The position numbers were made by a program, and so were the translations under genes. DNA of 39,952 bases, taken from contig CAMDHE010000032.1 of NCBI GenBank assembly GCA_945898095.1, positions 1-39,952 on the forward strand. Direction: 5' to 3'. The notes under the pieces are model-generated. The model was given only the letters and a program-made list of their open reading frames with translations, had not been told where the DNA came from and did not search any database. Below, piece by piece: positions 8,211 through 16,940 of this stretch; within the stretch, counting starts at the first letter, position 1; every line of letters starts with the position of its first letter. The stretch comes from Roseateles toxinivorans (lineage in GTDB: Bacteria; Pseudomonadota; Gammaproteobacteria; Burkholderiales; Burkholderiaceae_C).

Positions 8211-9487
8211 CGTTTGACCGCCCGATGCCCGATGTCGTGGCGGTACTGTTTGCCTTCGAACTGGATGTTGACCAGGCTGTCATAGGCCAGCTGTTGCGCC
8301 TTGCGGGCTGATTCACCCAATGCGGTCACGCAAAGCACGCGGCCACCGGCAGTCAGCAATTGCCCGTCGACCTCGGTCGTCCCGGCATGGAACACCATCG
8401 CCGCTTCGCTGTCGGCAGGCAGGCCGCTGATCACATCACCACTGCACGGCTGCTGCGGATAACCGCCAGCGGCCATCACCACGCCCAGGGCGACGCGGCG
8501 ATCCCATTGCAGTTCGACGCCATCGAGCGTGCCGTCGGTGGCATGCAGCAGCAATTCGAGCAGATCGCTTTTCAGCCGCATCATGATCGGCTGCGTTTCG
8601 GGGTCACCCATGCGGGTATTGAATTCGACGGTGCGCGGCTCGCCCTGTGAGTCGATCATCAGACCGGCATACAGGAAACCGGTGAAAGGAACACCGTCGC
8701 GCGCCATGCCGGCGATCGTTGGCAGGATGATTTCATGCATCACCTTGGCATGCACATTCGGCGTCACCACCGGTGCGGGCGAATAAGCGCCCATGCCGCC
8801 GGTATTCGGGCCTTCGTCATGGTCGAGCAGGCGCTTGTGGTCCTGGCTGGTGGCCAGCGGCACGACATTCTTGCCGTCGCACAGGACGATAAAGCTGGCT
8901 TCTTCGCCGGCCAGGAACTGCTCGATGACGACGCGCGCGCCGCCTTCGTTGTGCACCACGCCCGAGCCGTTATCGGCCAGGATCCAGTCGATCGCAGCAT
9001 GAGCTTCTGCGATGGTCATCGCCACCACCACGCCCTTGCCGGCGGCCAGGCCATCGGCCTTGATGACGATCGGTGCGCCCTGCGCGTCGATATAGGCATG
9101 GGCTGCAGCGACATCGCTGAAGACCTCATAAGCCGCAGTCGGAATGCCGTGGCGCTTCATGAAGTCCTTGGCAAAGGCTTTCGACGACTCGAGCTGAGCC
9201 GCAGCCTTGGTCGGGCCGAAGATGCGCAGCCCGCGGGCACGAAACTCGTCGACGACGCCTGCGGCCAGCAAGCCCTCAGGCCCGACCACGGTGAGGATAA
9301 TCTTCTGCTCAATCGCAAAGTCGGCCAGCGCGCGCACATCGGTCAATGGCACATTCGTCAAGAGCGGATCCCGCGCGGTGCCGCCATTGCCCGGCGCGAC
9401 AAATACCTGGCTGACCCGTTCGGCCTGAGCCAGCTTCCAGGCCAGAGCATGTTCGCGCCCGCCGCTTCCCAGTACCAGAACCTTCAT
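8207..9487 (-). CDS. purD: Phosphoribosylamine-glycine ligase (GAR synthetase)
   Basis: 426 residues, the normal length. PurD joins phosphoribosylamine and glycine using ATP, the second step of de novo purine synthesis. It opens '[19 protein letters not shown]'. The ATP-grasp domain shows [16 protein letters not shown] and the signature '[14 protein letters not shown]', with '[20 protein letters not shown]' in the middle. It overlaps yebC by 4 bp (ATGA) and the downstream acyltransferase by 4 bp. Confidence 0.98.
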   Translation of the reverse strand: MKVLVLGSGGREHALAWKLAQAERVSQVFVAPGNGGTARDPLLTNVPLTDVRALADFAIEQKIILTVVGPEGLLAAGVVDEFRARGLRIFGPTKAAAQLESSKAFAKDFMKRHGIPTAAYEVFSDVAAAHAYIDAQGAPIVIKADGLAAGKGVVVAMTIAEAHAAIDWILADNGSGVVHNEGGARVVIEQFLAGEEASFIVLCDGKNVVPLATSQDHKRLLDHDEGPNTGGMGAYSPAPVVTPNVHAKVMHEIILPTIAGMARDGVPFTGFLYAGLMIDSQGEPRTVEFNTRMGDPETQPIMMRLKSDLLELLLHATDGTLDGVELQWDRRVALGVVMAAGGYPQQPCSGDVISGLPADSEAAMVFHAGTTEVDGQLLTAGGRVLCVTALGESARKAQQLAYDSLVNIQFEGKQYRHDIGHRAVKR

Positions 9488-10209
9488 GAATTGATGCTCG
9501 CGTTGTGATAGACCGCCTGGACATCATCCAGATCCTCGATCACGTCGAGCAGCTTTTGCATCCGCGCCGCGTCGTCGCCGGCCAACTCGATGTTGATTTC
9601 GGGCCGCATCGTGACCTCGGCCAGTTCGGCATGCAGGCCGGCCTGCTCGAGTGCTTGCTTGACCGCTTCAAAATCACCCGGCGCGGTCAATACCTCGATG
9701 GCGCCATCTTCATCGGTCAGCACGTCGTCGGCGCCGGCTTCCAGCGCGATCTCCATGATCTTGTCTTCCGGACTGCCGGGCGCGAACACCAGCTGGCCGC
9801 AATGCTTGAACTGGAAGGACACCGAACCATCGGTCCCCATATTGCCGCCATGCTTGCTGAACGCGTGGCGCACTTCGGCAACGGTGCGGACCTTGTTGTC
9901 GGTCATCGTGTCGATGATGATCGCGGCGCCGCCGATGCCGTAGCCTTCGTAGCGAATTTCTTCATAGGTCACGCCGGCCTGGTTGCCGGTGGCCTTGTCG
10001 ATGTTGTACTTGATCCGGTCAGCCGGCAGGTTGGCGGCCTTGGCCTTGTCAACGGCCAGGCGCAGGCGCGGGTTCTCCTTCACATCGCCGCCGCCCTGGC
10101 GCGCAGCCACGGTGATCTCGCGGATCGCACGGGTCCAGATCTTGCCGCGCTTCTCGTCCTGGCGGCCTTTTCGATGCTGGATATTGGCCCATTTGGAATG
10201 ACCGGCCAT
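9484..10209 (-). CDS. YebC/PmpR family (TACO1-like) regulator or translation factor
   Basis: 241 residues. The family opening '[18 protein letters not shown]' marks the ATG at 10209, preceded by GGAG eight bases upstream; the frame is open 14 codons further but without support. Other blocks are '[24 protein letters not shown]', abbreviated here by its DKAKAANLP core, '[14 protein letters not shown]' and '[14 protein letters not shown]'. Members were described as DNA-binding regulators, and recent work ties the family to relief of ribosome stalling. It is the first gene of the minus-strand operon, so the promoter should lie within 10210-10460. Confidence 0.95.
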   Translation of the reverse strand: MAGHSKWANIQHRKGRQDEKRGKIWTRAIREITVAARQGGGDVKENPRLRLAVDKAKAANLPADRIKYNIDKATGNQAGVTYEEIRYEGYGIGGAAIIIDTMTDNKVRTVAEVRHAFSKHGGNMGTDGSVSFQFKHCGQLVFAPGSPEDKIMEIALEAGADDVLTDEDGAIEVLTAPGDFEAVKQALEQAGLHAELAEVTMRPEINIELAGDDAARMQKLLDVIEDLDDVQAVYHNASINS

Positions 10210-10343
10210 AGGATATTGCTCCTGCCGGGCCTGCAAAACAGCGGCCCGCATTTTGTGAATTGGACTGCGAGTTTAACTTTGTACGCAAAACGGCCTGCGC
10301 CTGATGATTTTCAGCGTGCAGTTCGCGCGCAGTTCGCCCGCCA

Positions 10344-10357
10344 CTGGCGCCCGCCAG
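10344..10357. repeat. Short hairpin in yebC/TCS divergent region
   Basis: CTGGCG and CGCCAG separated by CC; a second CACTGGCGC follows at about 10362. It lies in the 250-bp divergent region between yebC and the two-component operon. Confidence 0.45.
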
Positions 10358-10402
10358 CACCCACTGGCGCCGCCCCGGAACCAACGGTCGCATCGCGCTG
10401 GC

Positions 10403-10436
10403 TTAAGCCGCGGCTTAACGCAAAGATGCCGGCATC
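10403..10436. promoter_or_regulatory. Tandem perfect palindromes upstream of the two-component operon
   Basis: A perfect 16-bp palindrome TTAAGCCGCGGCTTAA (10403-10418) is followed six bases later by a perfect 12-bp palindrome GATGCCGGCATC (10425-10436). They end 24 bp before the ATG at 10461. Such symmetry is expected of dimeric repressor or activator sites; the protein is unknown. They could control the plus-strand unit, the yebC operon, or both. Confidence 0.5.
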
Positions 10437-10460
10437 GACAAACCAAACACTCAGGCCCTC

Positions 10461-10961
10461 ATGCAGATCTTTATCGCCACCGTTCTCAGCCATGTCCCCG
10501 CATGGGTCTGGGTCATCCTTGCATTCATTGCCCTGATGGGCTGGCTGCAAAGCCGTGACCAGCAACCGTCTCGTGCCAGAGTGCTGATCCTGCCGCTGCT
10601 CTGGGCAGGCTTTGGCGCCTGGGGCATACAGAATACCTTCGGCTTGACCTTGATGCCATGGCTGGCCTGGGCAGCGGGGTTGTTGCTCGGCGCGGGTCTG
10701 ATCATCCATTCGGGCTGGCCAGGCCTTGCCGGCTTCAACCCCTCGCGCCAGCGCTTTTTCGTACCGGGCAGCTGGTTGCCGCTGGCTTTGATGCTGGGGA
10801 TTTTTCTCGGCAAGTTCGCCCTCGGCATGAGCTTGGCGCTGCACGCTGAGCTGGCAGGCAGCACCAGCTTTGCAGTCGGCTTCAGCAGCTTTTTCGGCTT
10901 GCTCGGCGGCGTCTTCCTTGGCCGCTCACGCAACATCCTGCGCTGCGCCACAATCAAGTGA
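10461..10961 (+). CDS. Small polytopic membrane protein of unknown function
   Basis: 166 residues with four or five hydrophobic segments (about residues 5-28, 41-60, 64-84, 104-124 and 132-155), so an inner-membrane protein. No catalytic motif is visible. It resembles uncharacterised DUF6622-type membrane proteins, but I am not certain of that family. The gene starts 24 bp after the tandem palindromes, and its TGA overlaps the ATG of the histidine kinase by one base (TGATG). It is therefore probably co-translated with the two-component system and could be a sensor accessory or a regulated output. Confidence 0.75.
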   Translation: MQIFIATVLSHVPAWVWVILAFIALMGWLQSRDQQPSRARVLILPLLWAGFGAWGIQNTFGLTLMPWLAWAAGLLLGAGLIIHSGWPGLAGFNPSRQRFFVPGSWLPLALMLGIFLGKFALGMSLALHAELAGSTSFAVGFSSFFGLLGGVFLGRSRNILRCATIK

Positions 10962-12061
10962 TGATCGCCATCACCGAGCCATCCGGCGCATCCCGCAGCG
11001 CATTCGCAACGGCTGCTCGCTGGCTGGCAGGCCAGATCCTGCTCATCAGCGGCGTCGCCCTGGCGTTCTCGGCAGGTCTGGTGCTGGTATTCGATCAGCG
11101 CCTCGGGCCGACGCTGGTCTACTGCTTTGCCATCTCGTTCAGCTGCACGGTCTTCATCACCCTGGCGCGCATTGGCGCGGCGCGCTGGGTGCATCGCCAT
11201 GCGCCGGCATCAGCTGGCCGCAGCAACTGGCCCGGCTGGCCGCTGATGCTGGCCTGCCTGTTGGTCGGAACCTTGCTGGGATACAGCCTTGGCAACGAAA
11301 TCGGCAACTGGGCAACCGGCTACTCAAACCCGGCACTGCTCGGCATCAACCTGCGCCGGGCCATCAGCATGATGTTGATCTCGCTGCTGCCGGGTCTGGC
11401 GCTGACCTTCTATTTTTTTGGCCGTGGCCGGCTCGATGCTGCCGAAGCCCGTGCGCAGACTGCGCAGCGGCTGGCGGCCGAGGCTCAGCTGCGCTTGCTG
11501 GAGTCACAGCTCGAGCCCCATATGCTGTTCAACACGCTGGCCAATCTGCGCGTCCTGATCAGCATCGATCCGCCGCGCGCGCAGGCCATGCTCGATCAGC
11601 TGATCGCCTTCTTGCGCGCCACCTTAAGCGCTTCGCGCAGCGGGCCGCATCCGCTGAGCGAGGAATTCGCCCGCATCGGCGACTATCTGGCGCTGATGCA
11701 GGTGCGCATGGGCTTGCGCTTGCGGCCCATGCTCTTGCTGCCGGCCGAACTGGCTGAACAGCCGATGCCGCCACTGCTATTGCAGCCCTTGGTTGAAAAT
11801 GCGATCAAGCATGGCCTTGAGACTGCCGTGGACGGCGGCGAGTTGCGTGTCAGCGCCAGCATCGACGCTGGCCAACTGCTGCTCGAAGTGTTCAACACAG
11901 GCGCCGCCCTGGTTACATCTGCGGCCGCTGACGGCAGCCAATTCGGCCTGCGCCAGGTGCGCGAGCGGCTCGCCGCGCAATACGGGCCAAGCGCGAGCTT
12001 GCAGATCGGCCCTGCGCCGGGAAACGGCACCCTCGTCAGCATCCGGCTGCCCCTCGCATGA
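10961..12061 (+). CDS. Sensor histidine kinase, LytS/YehU type (His_kinase PF06580)
   Basis: 366 residues from the ATG at 10961; a GTG one codon earlier is possible. Four hydrophobic segments (about residues 25-45, 51-70, 97-117 and 134-156) form the membrane sensor. After a short coiled region comes the histidine box LESQLEPHMLFNTL, with the phospho-accepting His at about 187, and then 'PPLLLQPLVENAIKHGLE' (N box) and 'GLRQVRERLAAQYG' (G-box side) of the ATPase. The usual QPHFLFN reads EPHMLFN here. Kinases of this type pair with LytTR regulators, as the next gene confirms. Its TGA overlaps the regulator's ATG (ATGA). The stimulus is unknown. Confidence 0.93.
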   Translation: MIAITEPSGASRSAFATAARWLAGQILLISGVALAFSAGLVLVFDQRLGPTLVYCFAISFSCTVFITLARIGAARWVHRHAPASAGRSNWPGWPLMLACLLVGTLLGYSLGNEIGNWATGYSNPALLGINLRRAISMMLISLLPGLALTFYFFGRGRLDAAEARAQTAQRLAAEAQLRLLESQLEPHMLFNTLANLRVLISIDPPRAQAMLDQLIAFLRATLSASRSGPHPLSEEFARIGDYLALMQVRMGLRLRPMLLLPAELAEQPMPPLLLQPLVENAIKHGLETAVDGGELRVSASIDAGQLLLEVFNTGAALVTSAAADGSQFGLRQVRERLAAQYGPSASLQIGPAPGNGTLVSIRLPLA

Positions 12062-12858
12062 TCAAAGCCACTGCACTGATCGCCGAGGACGAAGCCCTGC
12101 TTGCCGAGAACCTGCGCCAGGAGTTGGCCAAGGTCTGGCCTGAACTCGAGATCGTCGCCATGGCATCCCATGGTCAAGCCGCCGTACAGGGCGCGCTGGC
12201 CCAGAGGCCCGACATCTGCTTTCTCGACGTCCGCATGCCGGGCCTGAGTGGCCTGGAGGCCGCCGCTGCACTGACTGAGGAATGGCCTGACGATTTGCCA
12301 TTCCCGCTGCTGGTCTACGTCACGGCCTATGACGAGTACGCGTTGCAGGCGTTCGAACATGCAGCGGTCGACTATGTTCTCAAGCCGGTGCAAGCCGAGC
12401 GGCTGGCGCGGACCTGTCAGAGGCTGCAAACTGCGCTGGCAATGCGGCGCGATGCGTCATCGGCCGGGCCGGCGCTGCAAGCCACGGTCGAGCAGCTCAG
12501 GCAATTGCTCAGCACGACGGCGCAAAACCCGCCGCCGCTGCGCCTGCTGCAAGCGGGTCTGGGCAACCAGATCGCGATGCTGCCGGTCGAAGAGGTGCTC
12601 TATATCGAAGCTGCCGACAAATACCTGCGCGTCATGACTGCAGGCCGTGAGCATCTGCTGCGCATGTCGCTGCGCGAGTTACTGCCGCGGCTCGACGCCC
12701 AGCATTTCTGGCAGGTGCATCGCAGCCTGATCGTGCGCGCTGATGCGATTGCTCTTGCGGTGCGCGACGATAGCGGCCGCATCAAACTGCATCTGCATGG
12801 CAGCGCCGATGTGCTGACCGTCAGTCGCCTGTATTCGCATCTGTTCAAAAGCATGTAG
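12058..12858 (+). CDS. LytTR-family response regulator
   Basis: 266 residues. The receiver domain (about 1-120) has the acidic pair in AEDEA, the phosphorylation site CFLDVRMPG at Asp57, a Thr in YVTAYDEYA, and Lys in DYVLKPV. A linker leads to a LytTR DNA-binding domain (about 160-265) with 'LYIEAADKYLRVMTAGREHL' and 'FWQVHRSLIVR'. LytTR domains bind direct repeats through beta-strand loops. It overlaps the kinase by 4 bp and precedes the 2TM gene by 25 bp, so the four genes form one unit. Confidence 0.95.
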   Translation: MIKATALIAEDEALLAENLRQELAKVWPELEIVAMASHGQAAVQGALAQRPDICFLDVRMPGLSGLEAAAALTEEWPDDLPFPLLVYVTAYDEYALQAFEHAAVDYVLKPVQAERLARTCQRLQTALAMRRDASSAGPALQATVEQLRQLLSTTAQNPPPLRLLQAGLGNQIAMLPVEEVLYIEAADKYLRVMTAGREHLLRMSLRELLPRLDAQHFWQVHRSLIVRADAIALAVRDDSGRIKLHLHGSADVLTVSRLYSHLFKSM

Positions 12859-12883
12859 CCATACCCATCAACCGGAGAACACC

Positions 12884-13168
12884 ATGAACCCGATGGACGA
12901 AGAAGCATTGCAGCAGGCCGCCAAAAAGCGCGTCGACCTGAAAATCGGCTTTTACACCCACTTGCTGGTTTTTGTGCTGGTCAACAGTGGCATGTACCTG
13001 ATGAACAACTTCAGTGGTGGCCAGCGCTGGCACCACTTTCCGCTCTTTGGCTGGGGGCTGGGACTGGCCATTCACGGCATCGTGACCTTCATCTCATTGC
13101 AGGGCATGGGCCTGAAGGCCCGCATGCTTGAGCAGGAAATCGAGACGCTGCGGCGGCGCCAGCGATAA
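12884..13168 (+). CDS. 2TM domain protein next to the LytTR system
   Basis: 94 residues. Two hydrophobic segments (about 25-43 and 55-75) are separated by a short loop with HHFPLFGWG, and a basic, helical tail ends 'EIETLRRRQR'. This pattern matches the 2TM domain family (PF13239), which is often encoded beside or fused to LytS-type kinases. A GGAGA box sits six bases before the ATG. It is probably part of the sensing module; no biochemical role is known to me. Confidence 0.82.
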   Translation: MNPMDEEALQQAAKKRVDLKIGFYTHLLVFVLVNSGMYLMNNFSGGQRWHHFPLFGWGLGLAIHGIVTFISLQGMGLKARMLEQEIETLRRRQR

Positions 13169-13220
13169 TTCGGCCCATCCCAGCAACTGTCTGCTCGCGG
13201 CCCCAGGCCGGCGCAAGCCC

Positions 13221-15023
13221 ATGTCCAATCCGATTCCCGCGAGCGAAGATCCGCTCAAGCCCAGCAACTTTCTGCGCGCCATCATCGAACGCGACCTCGA
13301 GGCCGGCGTTTATGCCGGTCGGCATTTCGCCGGCAAGCCCGGCGACGCGGCCCAGCATGCGGCCGGCCCACTCGATCCGGCGCGGATCCGCACCCGCTTC
13401 CCGCCCGAGCCGAACGGCTATCTGCATATCGGTCATGCCAAGAGCATCTGCCTGAATTTCGGCCTGGCGCGCGATTACGGCGGTGTTTGCCATCTGCGCT
13501 TCGACGACACCAATCCTGAAAAAGAAGATCAGGAATATGTCGATGCGATCCAGGAGATGGTCGCTTGGCTGGGCTGGAGCTGGGAGACCCAATCAGCCGG
13601 CGCAAGCACCTCGCACCTGTTCTTTGCCAGCGATTATTTCGACTTCATGTACCGCGCCGCCGAATACCTGGTCAGCGCTGGCCTGGCTTATGTCGATGAG
13701 CAATCCGCCGAGGAAATGCGCGCCAATCGCGGCGACTTCACCACGCCCGGCGTCAACAGCCCTTTCCGCAGCCGCAGCCCGCAGGACAATCTGGCCCGCT
13801 TGCGCGAGATGCGCGACGCGCTGCATGCCGACGGTGCGATGGTGCTGCGCGCCAAGATCGACATGGCTGCCGCGAATATCAATCTGCGCGACCCGGCGCT
13901 GTACCGCATCCGCCGCGCCACCCACCACAACACAGGCGACCAATGGTGCATCTACCCGATGTACACCTTTGCGCATCCGATCGAGGACGCGCTCGAGCGC
14001 ATCACGCACAGCGTCTGCACGCTCGAGTTCGAGGATCAGCGGCCGTTCTATGACTGGCTGTTGAACCAATTGGCCGAAGGCGGTCTGCTGGCTCAACCGC
14101 TGCCCAAACAATATGAATTCGGCAGGCTGAACCTGACCTATGTCGTGACCAGCAAGCGTAAATTGCGCCAACTGGTTGACGAGGGCCATGTGCAGGGCTG
14201 GGACGATCCGCGTCTGCCGACCCTGGTCGGCATGCGCCGGCGCGGCTACACACCGGAAAGCATCCGCGCGATGGTCGAAGCCACTGGCGTCACCAAGAGC
14301 AATGCCTGGCTCGATTACTCAGTGCTCGACGGCTGCCTGCGCAGCGATCTCGAAGGCAAGGCCTTGCGCGCTTGCGCCGTGCTTGATCCGCTCAAGCTGA
14401 AGCTGACGAACTGGGTCGAGATCTTCGGCGACGCCGCTCATCTGGAAGCCTGCAGCGCTCCGGCGCATCCGCATCTGCCCGAGCTCGGCACAAGACAGTT
14501 CACACTCGGCCCCGCAGTCTGGATCGAGCGCGATGACTTTCTGGAATTGCCCACCAAGGGCTTTCAGCGGCTTTATCCAGGCAACAAGACGCGGCTGAAA
14601 TACGGTTATATCGTCGAATGCACAGGCTGCGAAAAAGACGCCGAAGGCCGGATCACCGCCGTGCTGGCGCACATCATTGCCGACACCAAGAGCGGCACGC
14701 CCGGCGCCGATGCGGTCAAGGTCAAGGGCGTCATCACCTGGGTCGGCGTGCATGAAGCATTGGCCGCCGAAGTGCGTCTTTACGACCGTTTGTTCACCGA
14801 GCCCCAACCCGAGGCGGGCGGGCGCGACTTCATCGAAACGCTGAACCCGAACAGCAAGAAAATCGTCAGCGCCTGGATTGAGCCGTCAATCGCCAATCTG
14901 CCTGCAGACAGCCGCTTGCAGTTCGAGCGCCATGGCTATTTCGTCACCGACCGCATCGACCATGCGGCGGGCAAGCCGGTGTTCAACAAGATCACCGGAT
15001 TGAGGGACGGCTGGGCCAAATAG
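13221..15023 (+). CDS. glnS: Glutaminyl-tRNA synthetase
   Basis: 600 residues, slightly longer than the 554 of the enteric enzyme. It charges tRNA-Gln with glutamine in the cytoplasm. The class I signatures are GYLHIGHAKSI (HIGH) and VTSKRKL (the GlnRS version of KMSKS), and 'RFPPEPNGYLHIGH' and 'RFDDTNPEKEDQEY' are diagnostic. The C-terminal anticodon-binding beta barrels follow from about residue 380. The start is the ATG at 13221 (MSNPIPASED); the frame is open 31 codons upstream into the 3' end of the 2TM gene, but that peptide has no family character. GlnS is acquired from eukaryotes in this lineage and makes the GatCAB route for Gln dispensable. Confidence 0.97.
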   Translation: MSNPIPASEDPLKPSNFLRAIIERDLEAGVYAGRHFAGKPGDAAQHAAGPLDPARIRTRFPPEPNGYLHIGHAKSICLNFGLARDYGGVCHLRFDDTNPEKEDQEYVDAIQEMVAWLGWSWETQSAGASTSHLFFASDYFDFMYRAAEYLVSAGLAYVDEQSAEEMRANRGDFTTPGVNSPFRSRSPQDNLARLREMRDALHADGAMVLRAKIDMAAANINLRDPALYRIRRATHHNTGDQWCIYPMYTFAHPIEDALERITHSVCTLEFEDQRPFYDWLLNQLAEGGLLAQPLPKQYEFGRLNLTYVVTSKRKLRQLVDEGHVQGWDDPRLPTLVGMRRRGYTPESIRAMVEATGVTKSNAWLDYSVLDGCLRSDLEGKALRACAVLDPLKLKLTNWVEIFGDAAHLEACSAPAHPHLPELGTRQFTLGPAVWIERDDFLELPTKGFQRLYPGNKTRLKYGYIVECTGCEKDAEGRITAVLAHIIADTKSGTPGADAVKVKGVITWVGVHEALAAEVRLYDRLFTEPQPEAGGRDFIETLNPNSKKIVSAWIEPSIANLPADSRLQFERHGYFVTDRIDHAAGKPVFNKITGLRDGWAK

Positions 15024-15045
15024 GCCGCGGCCGCTTCAACCCAGT

Positions 15046-16464
15046 TCAGCCCAGCTCGGCCAGGTCGGCCATGCGCCGCACCTTGACCTTGCGGCCTTTG
15101 ACCTTGCCGTTCGACAGCCGCTTGGCCGCTTCACGCGCGATCTCGCGCGCCACCGCTACATAGCTGTGGAATTCGGTGATGTTGATCTTGCCGATCTGCT
15201 CGAAAGTGAAACCGGCCTCGCCGGTCAAGGCGCCGAGGATGTCGCCGGGGCGGATCTTTTCCTTGCGCCCGCCGAGGATCTGCAAGGTTTCCATCGGCGG
15301 CTGCATCAGGCCACCCGGCGCGACCTTCAGGTCTTCAAGCTTTTGCCATTCGAAGGCATAGCCCTGCATCTGCTCGATGCGGCCGACCCGGCCCATCTCG
15401 TCAAGGCTGGACAAGCTCAATGCCAGCCCTTCAGCACCGGCCCGCCCGGTGCGGCCGATGCGGTGCGTATGCACTTCCATATCGGGCGTCATCTCGACAT
15501 TGATGACGCATTCGAGCTGGGCGATGTCAAGGCCACGCGCCGCCACATCGGTGGCCACCAGCACCGAACAGCTGCGGTTGGCAAACTGGATCAGCACCTG
15601 GTCGCGGTCGCGCTGCTCCAGATCGCCATGCAGGGCCATCGCCACAAAGCCCTGGCTTTGCAGCACTTCGACCAGGTCGCGGCATTGCTGTTTGTTATTG
15701 CAAAAAGCGATCGTGCTGACCGGTCGGAAATGACTCAAGAGCTGCGACACCGCATGCAAGCGCTCGCCTTCCTTGACCTCGAAAGCCACCTGCCGAATCT
15801 TGGCCGGCGCAGCCAGCGCTGCGGCACTGAGTTTGACTTCCTTGGGCTCACGCATGAACTGCGCGCTGAGCTTGGCAATGCCTTCCGGGTAGGTGGCCGA
15901 GAACAGCAGGGTCTGGCGCTTTTTCGGCGCCTGCTTGGCCACGGTGACGATGTCGTCGAAAAACCCCATGTCGAGCATCCGGTCGGCTTCATCGAGCACC
16001 AGCGTGTTCAGCTGGCTCAGATTCAGGCTGCCGCGTTCGAGATGGTCCATGATGCGGCCCGGCGTGCCAACGGCAATATGGGCACCAAAGCCAAGGCTGT
16101 CCATCTGCGGCTTCATCGGCGTGCCGCCGCACAGCGTCAGGATCTTGATGTTGTCGGCCGCCCGCGCCAGCCGGCGGATTTCCTGCGTCACCTGGTCGGC
16201 CAGCTCGCGCGTCGGGCACAACACCAGCGCTTGCACGTCAAAGCGCGAGGCATCGAGACGGTGCAGCAGCGACAGTGCAAAAGCCGCGGTCTTGCCGCTG
16301 CCAGTCTGGGCCTGCGCGATCAGATCATGGCCGGCCAATGCCAGCGGCAGGCTTGCCGCCTGGATCGGTGTCATCTGGGTATAGCCGAGCTGAACCAGGT
16401 TGGCCTGCGCGGCGGGGCTCAGCGGCAGCTGGGCAAAGGATTGCATATCTGGGGAATTGGTCAT
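15046..16464 (-). CDS. dbpA: ATP-dependent RNA helicase DbpA
   Basis: 472 residues. DEAD-box helicase that acts in 50S assembly near helix 92 of 23S rRNA. The Q motif (GYTQMTPIQ), motif I AQTGSGKT, motif II LDEADRMLDMGFFDD, motif III FSATYP, and HRIGRTGRAG are all present. The C-terminal 75-80 residues, with 'KIRPGDILGALTGE' and 'GKVKGRKVKVRRM', form the DbpA RNA-binding domain that separates it from RhlE or SrmB. It converges with glnS across 22 bp that contain a GGCCGCGGCC palindrome but no clear terminator. Confidence 0.95.
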   Translation of the reverse strand: MTNSPDMQSFAQLPLSPAAQANLVQLGYTQMTPIQAASLPLALAGHDLIAQAQTGSGKTAAFALSLLHRLDASRFDVQALVLCPTRELADQVTQEIRRLARAADNIKILTLCGGTPMKPQMDSLGFGAHIAVGTPGRIMDHLERGSLNLSQLNTLVLDEADRMLDMGFFDDIVTVAKQAPKKRQTLLFSATYPEGIAKLSAQFMREPKEVKLSAAALAAPAKIRQVAFEVKEGERLHAVSQLLSHFRPVSTIAFCNNKQQCRDLVEVLQSQGFVAMALHGDLEQRDRDQVLIQFANRSCSVLVATDVAARGLDIAQLECVINVEMTPDMEVHTHRIGRTGRAGAEGLALSLSSLDEMGRVGRIEQMQGYAFEWQKLEDLKVAPGGLMQPPMETLQILGGRKEKIRPGDILGALTGEAGFTFEQIGKINITEFHSYVAVAREIAREAAKRLSNGKVKGRKVKVRRMADLAELG

Positions 16465-16482
16465 CCCTGATTATCCCGAGAA

Positions 16483-16898
16483 TTACTGTTTGCCGAGCGC
16501 CTTGATCACCTGGCCGACGAACTGGTTGAAGGCCGGCCCGTTATCGATCCAGCGCATGACGATCAGCAGATCGTTTTCCTGGTCCACATAGATGATTTTC
16601 TGGCCATTACCGCGGAAAGTTTGGTCGGCCCGATCAGCCCACCGAAATGGGGTTCTTTGGCACCAAAACTCTGCGGCCAGGGCAAGGCCTGATCGCGCGG
16701 TGCCGGGCTGTCATGCGCGGCGACAAAGCGCAAAGCTTCGTCGATTGCCGCTACGTTGATGCCGGACTGCTGCGCTGTGTGCCTCTGCCAGTCGAAGCGC
16801 TCGGGGAAAGAAGAGCGGTCTGCCTGACCTGTCGGGCCGCATTGTCGCTGGCCGAGCCTGGCGCTTGCTGGGCAAGGGCCTTGTAGCTGATGTCAGAT
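16483..16898 (-). pseudogene. Decayed serine hydrolase (beta-lactamase/NylB-like), internal deletion
   Basis: Read on the minus strand, a Shine-Dalgarno GGAGA (16903-16908) precedes what looks like a destroyed start near 16896. There follows 'SDISYKALAQQAPG', then after a frame change RFDWQRHTAQQSGINVAAID and 'FVAAHDSPAPRDQALPWPQSF'. This resembles the N-terminus of 6-aminohexanoate-dimer-hydrolase-like serine hydrolases. The sequence then jumps, with another frame change near 16625, to the family's C-terminus: FRGNGQKIIYVDQENDLL, 'VMRWIDNGPAFN' and a TAA at 16485-16483. Roughly 250 central residues, including the SxxK catalytic site, are gone. No continuous ORF remains. The family call rests on the two ends only. 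Confidence 0.6.
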
Positions 16899-16940
16899 GG
16901 GTGTCTCCACGAAGCCTCGGTTGTGCGTTGCCTGGCTTGA

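Noticed and set aside
15024-15045. GGCCGCGGCC palindrome between glnS and dbpA as a terminator
   Set aside because: No T-run follows on either strand and the stem has no loop; it is simply GC-rich symmetry.
15166-16470. A 434-codon plus-strand frame opposite dbpA
   Set aside because: Shadow of a complete DEAD-box helicase gene with no independent support.
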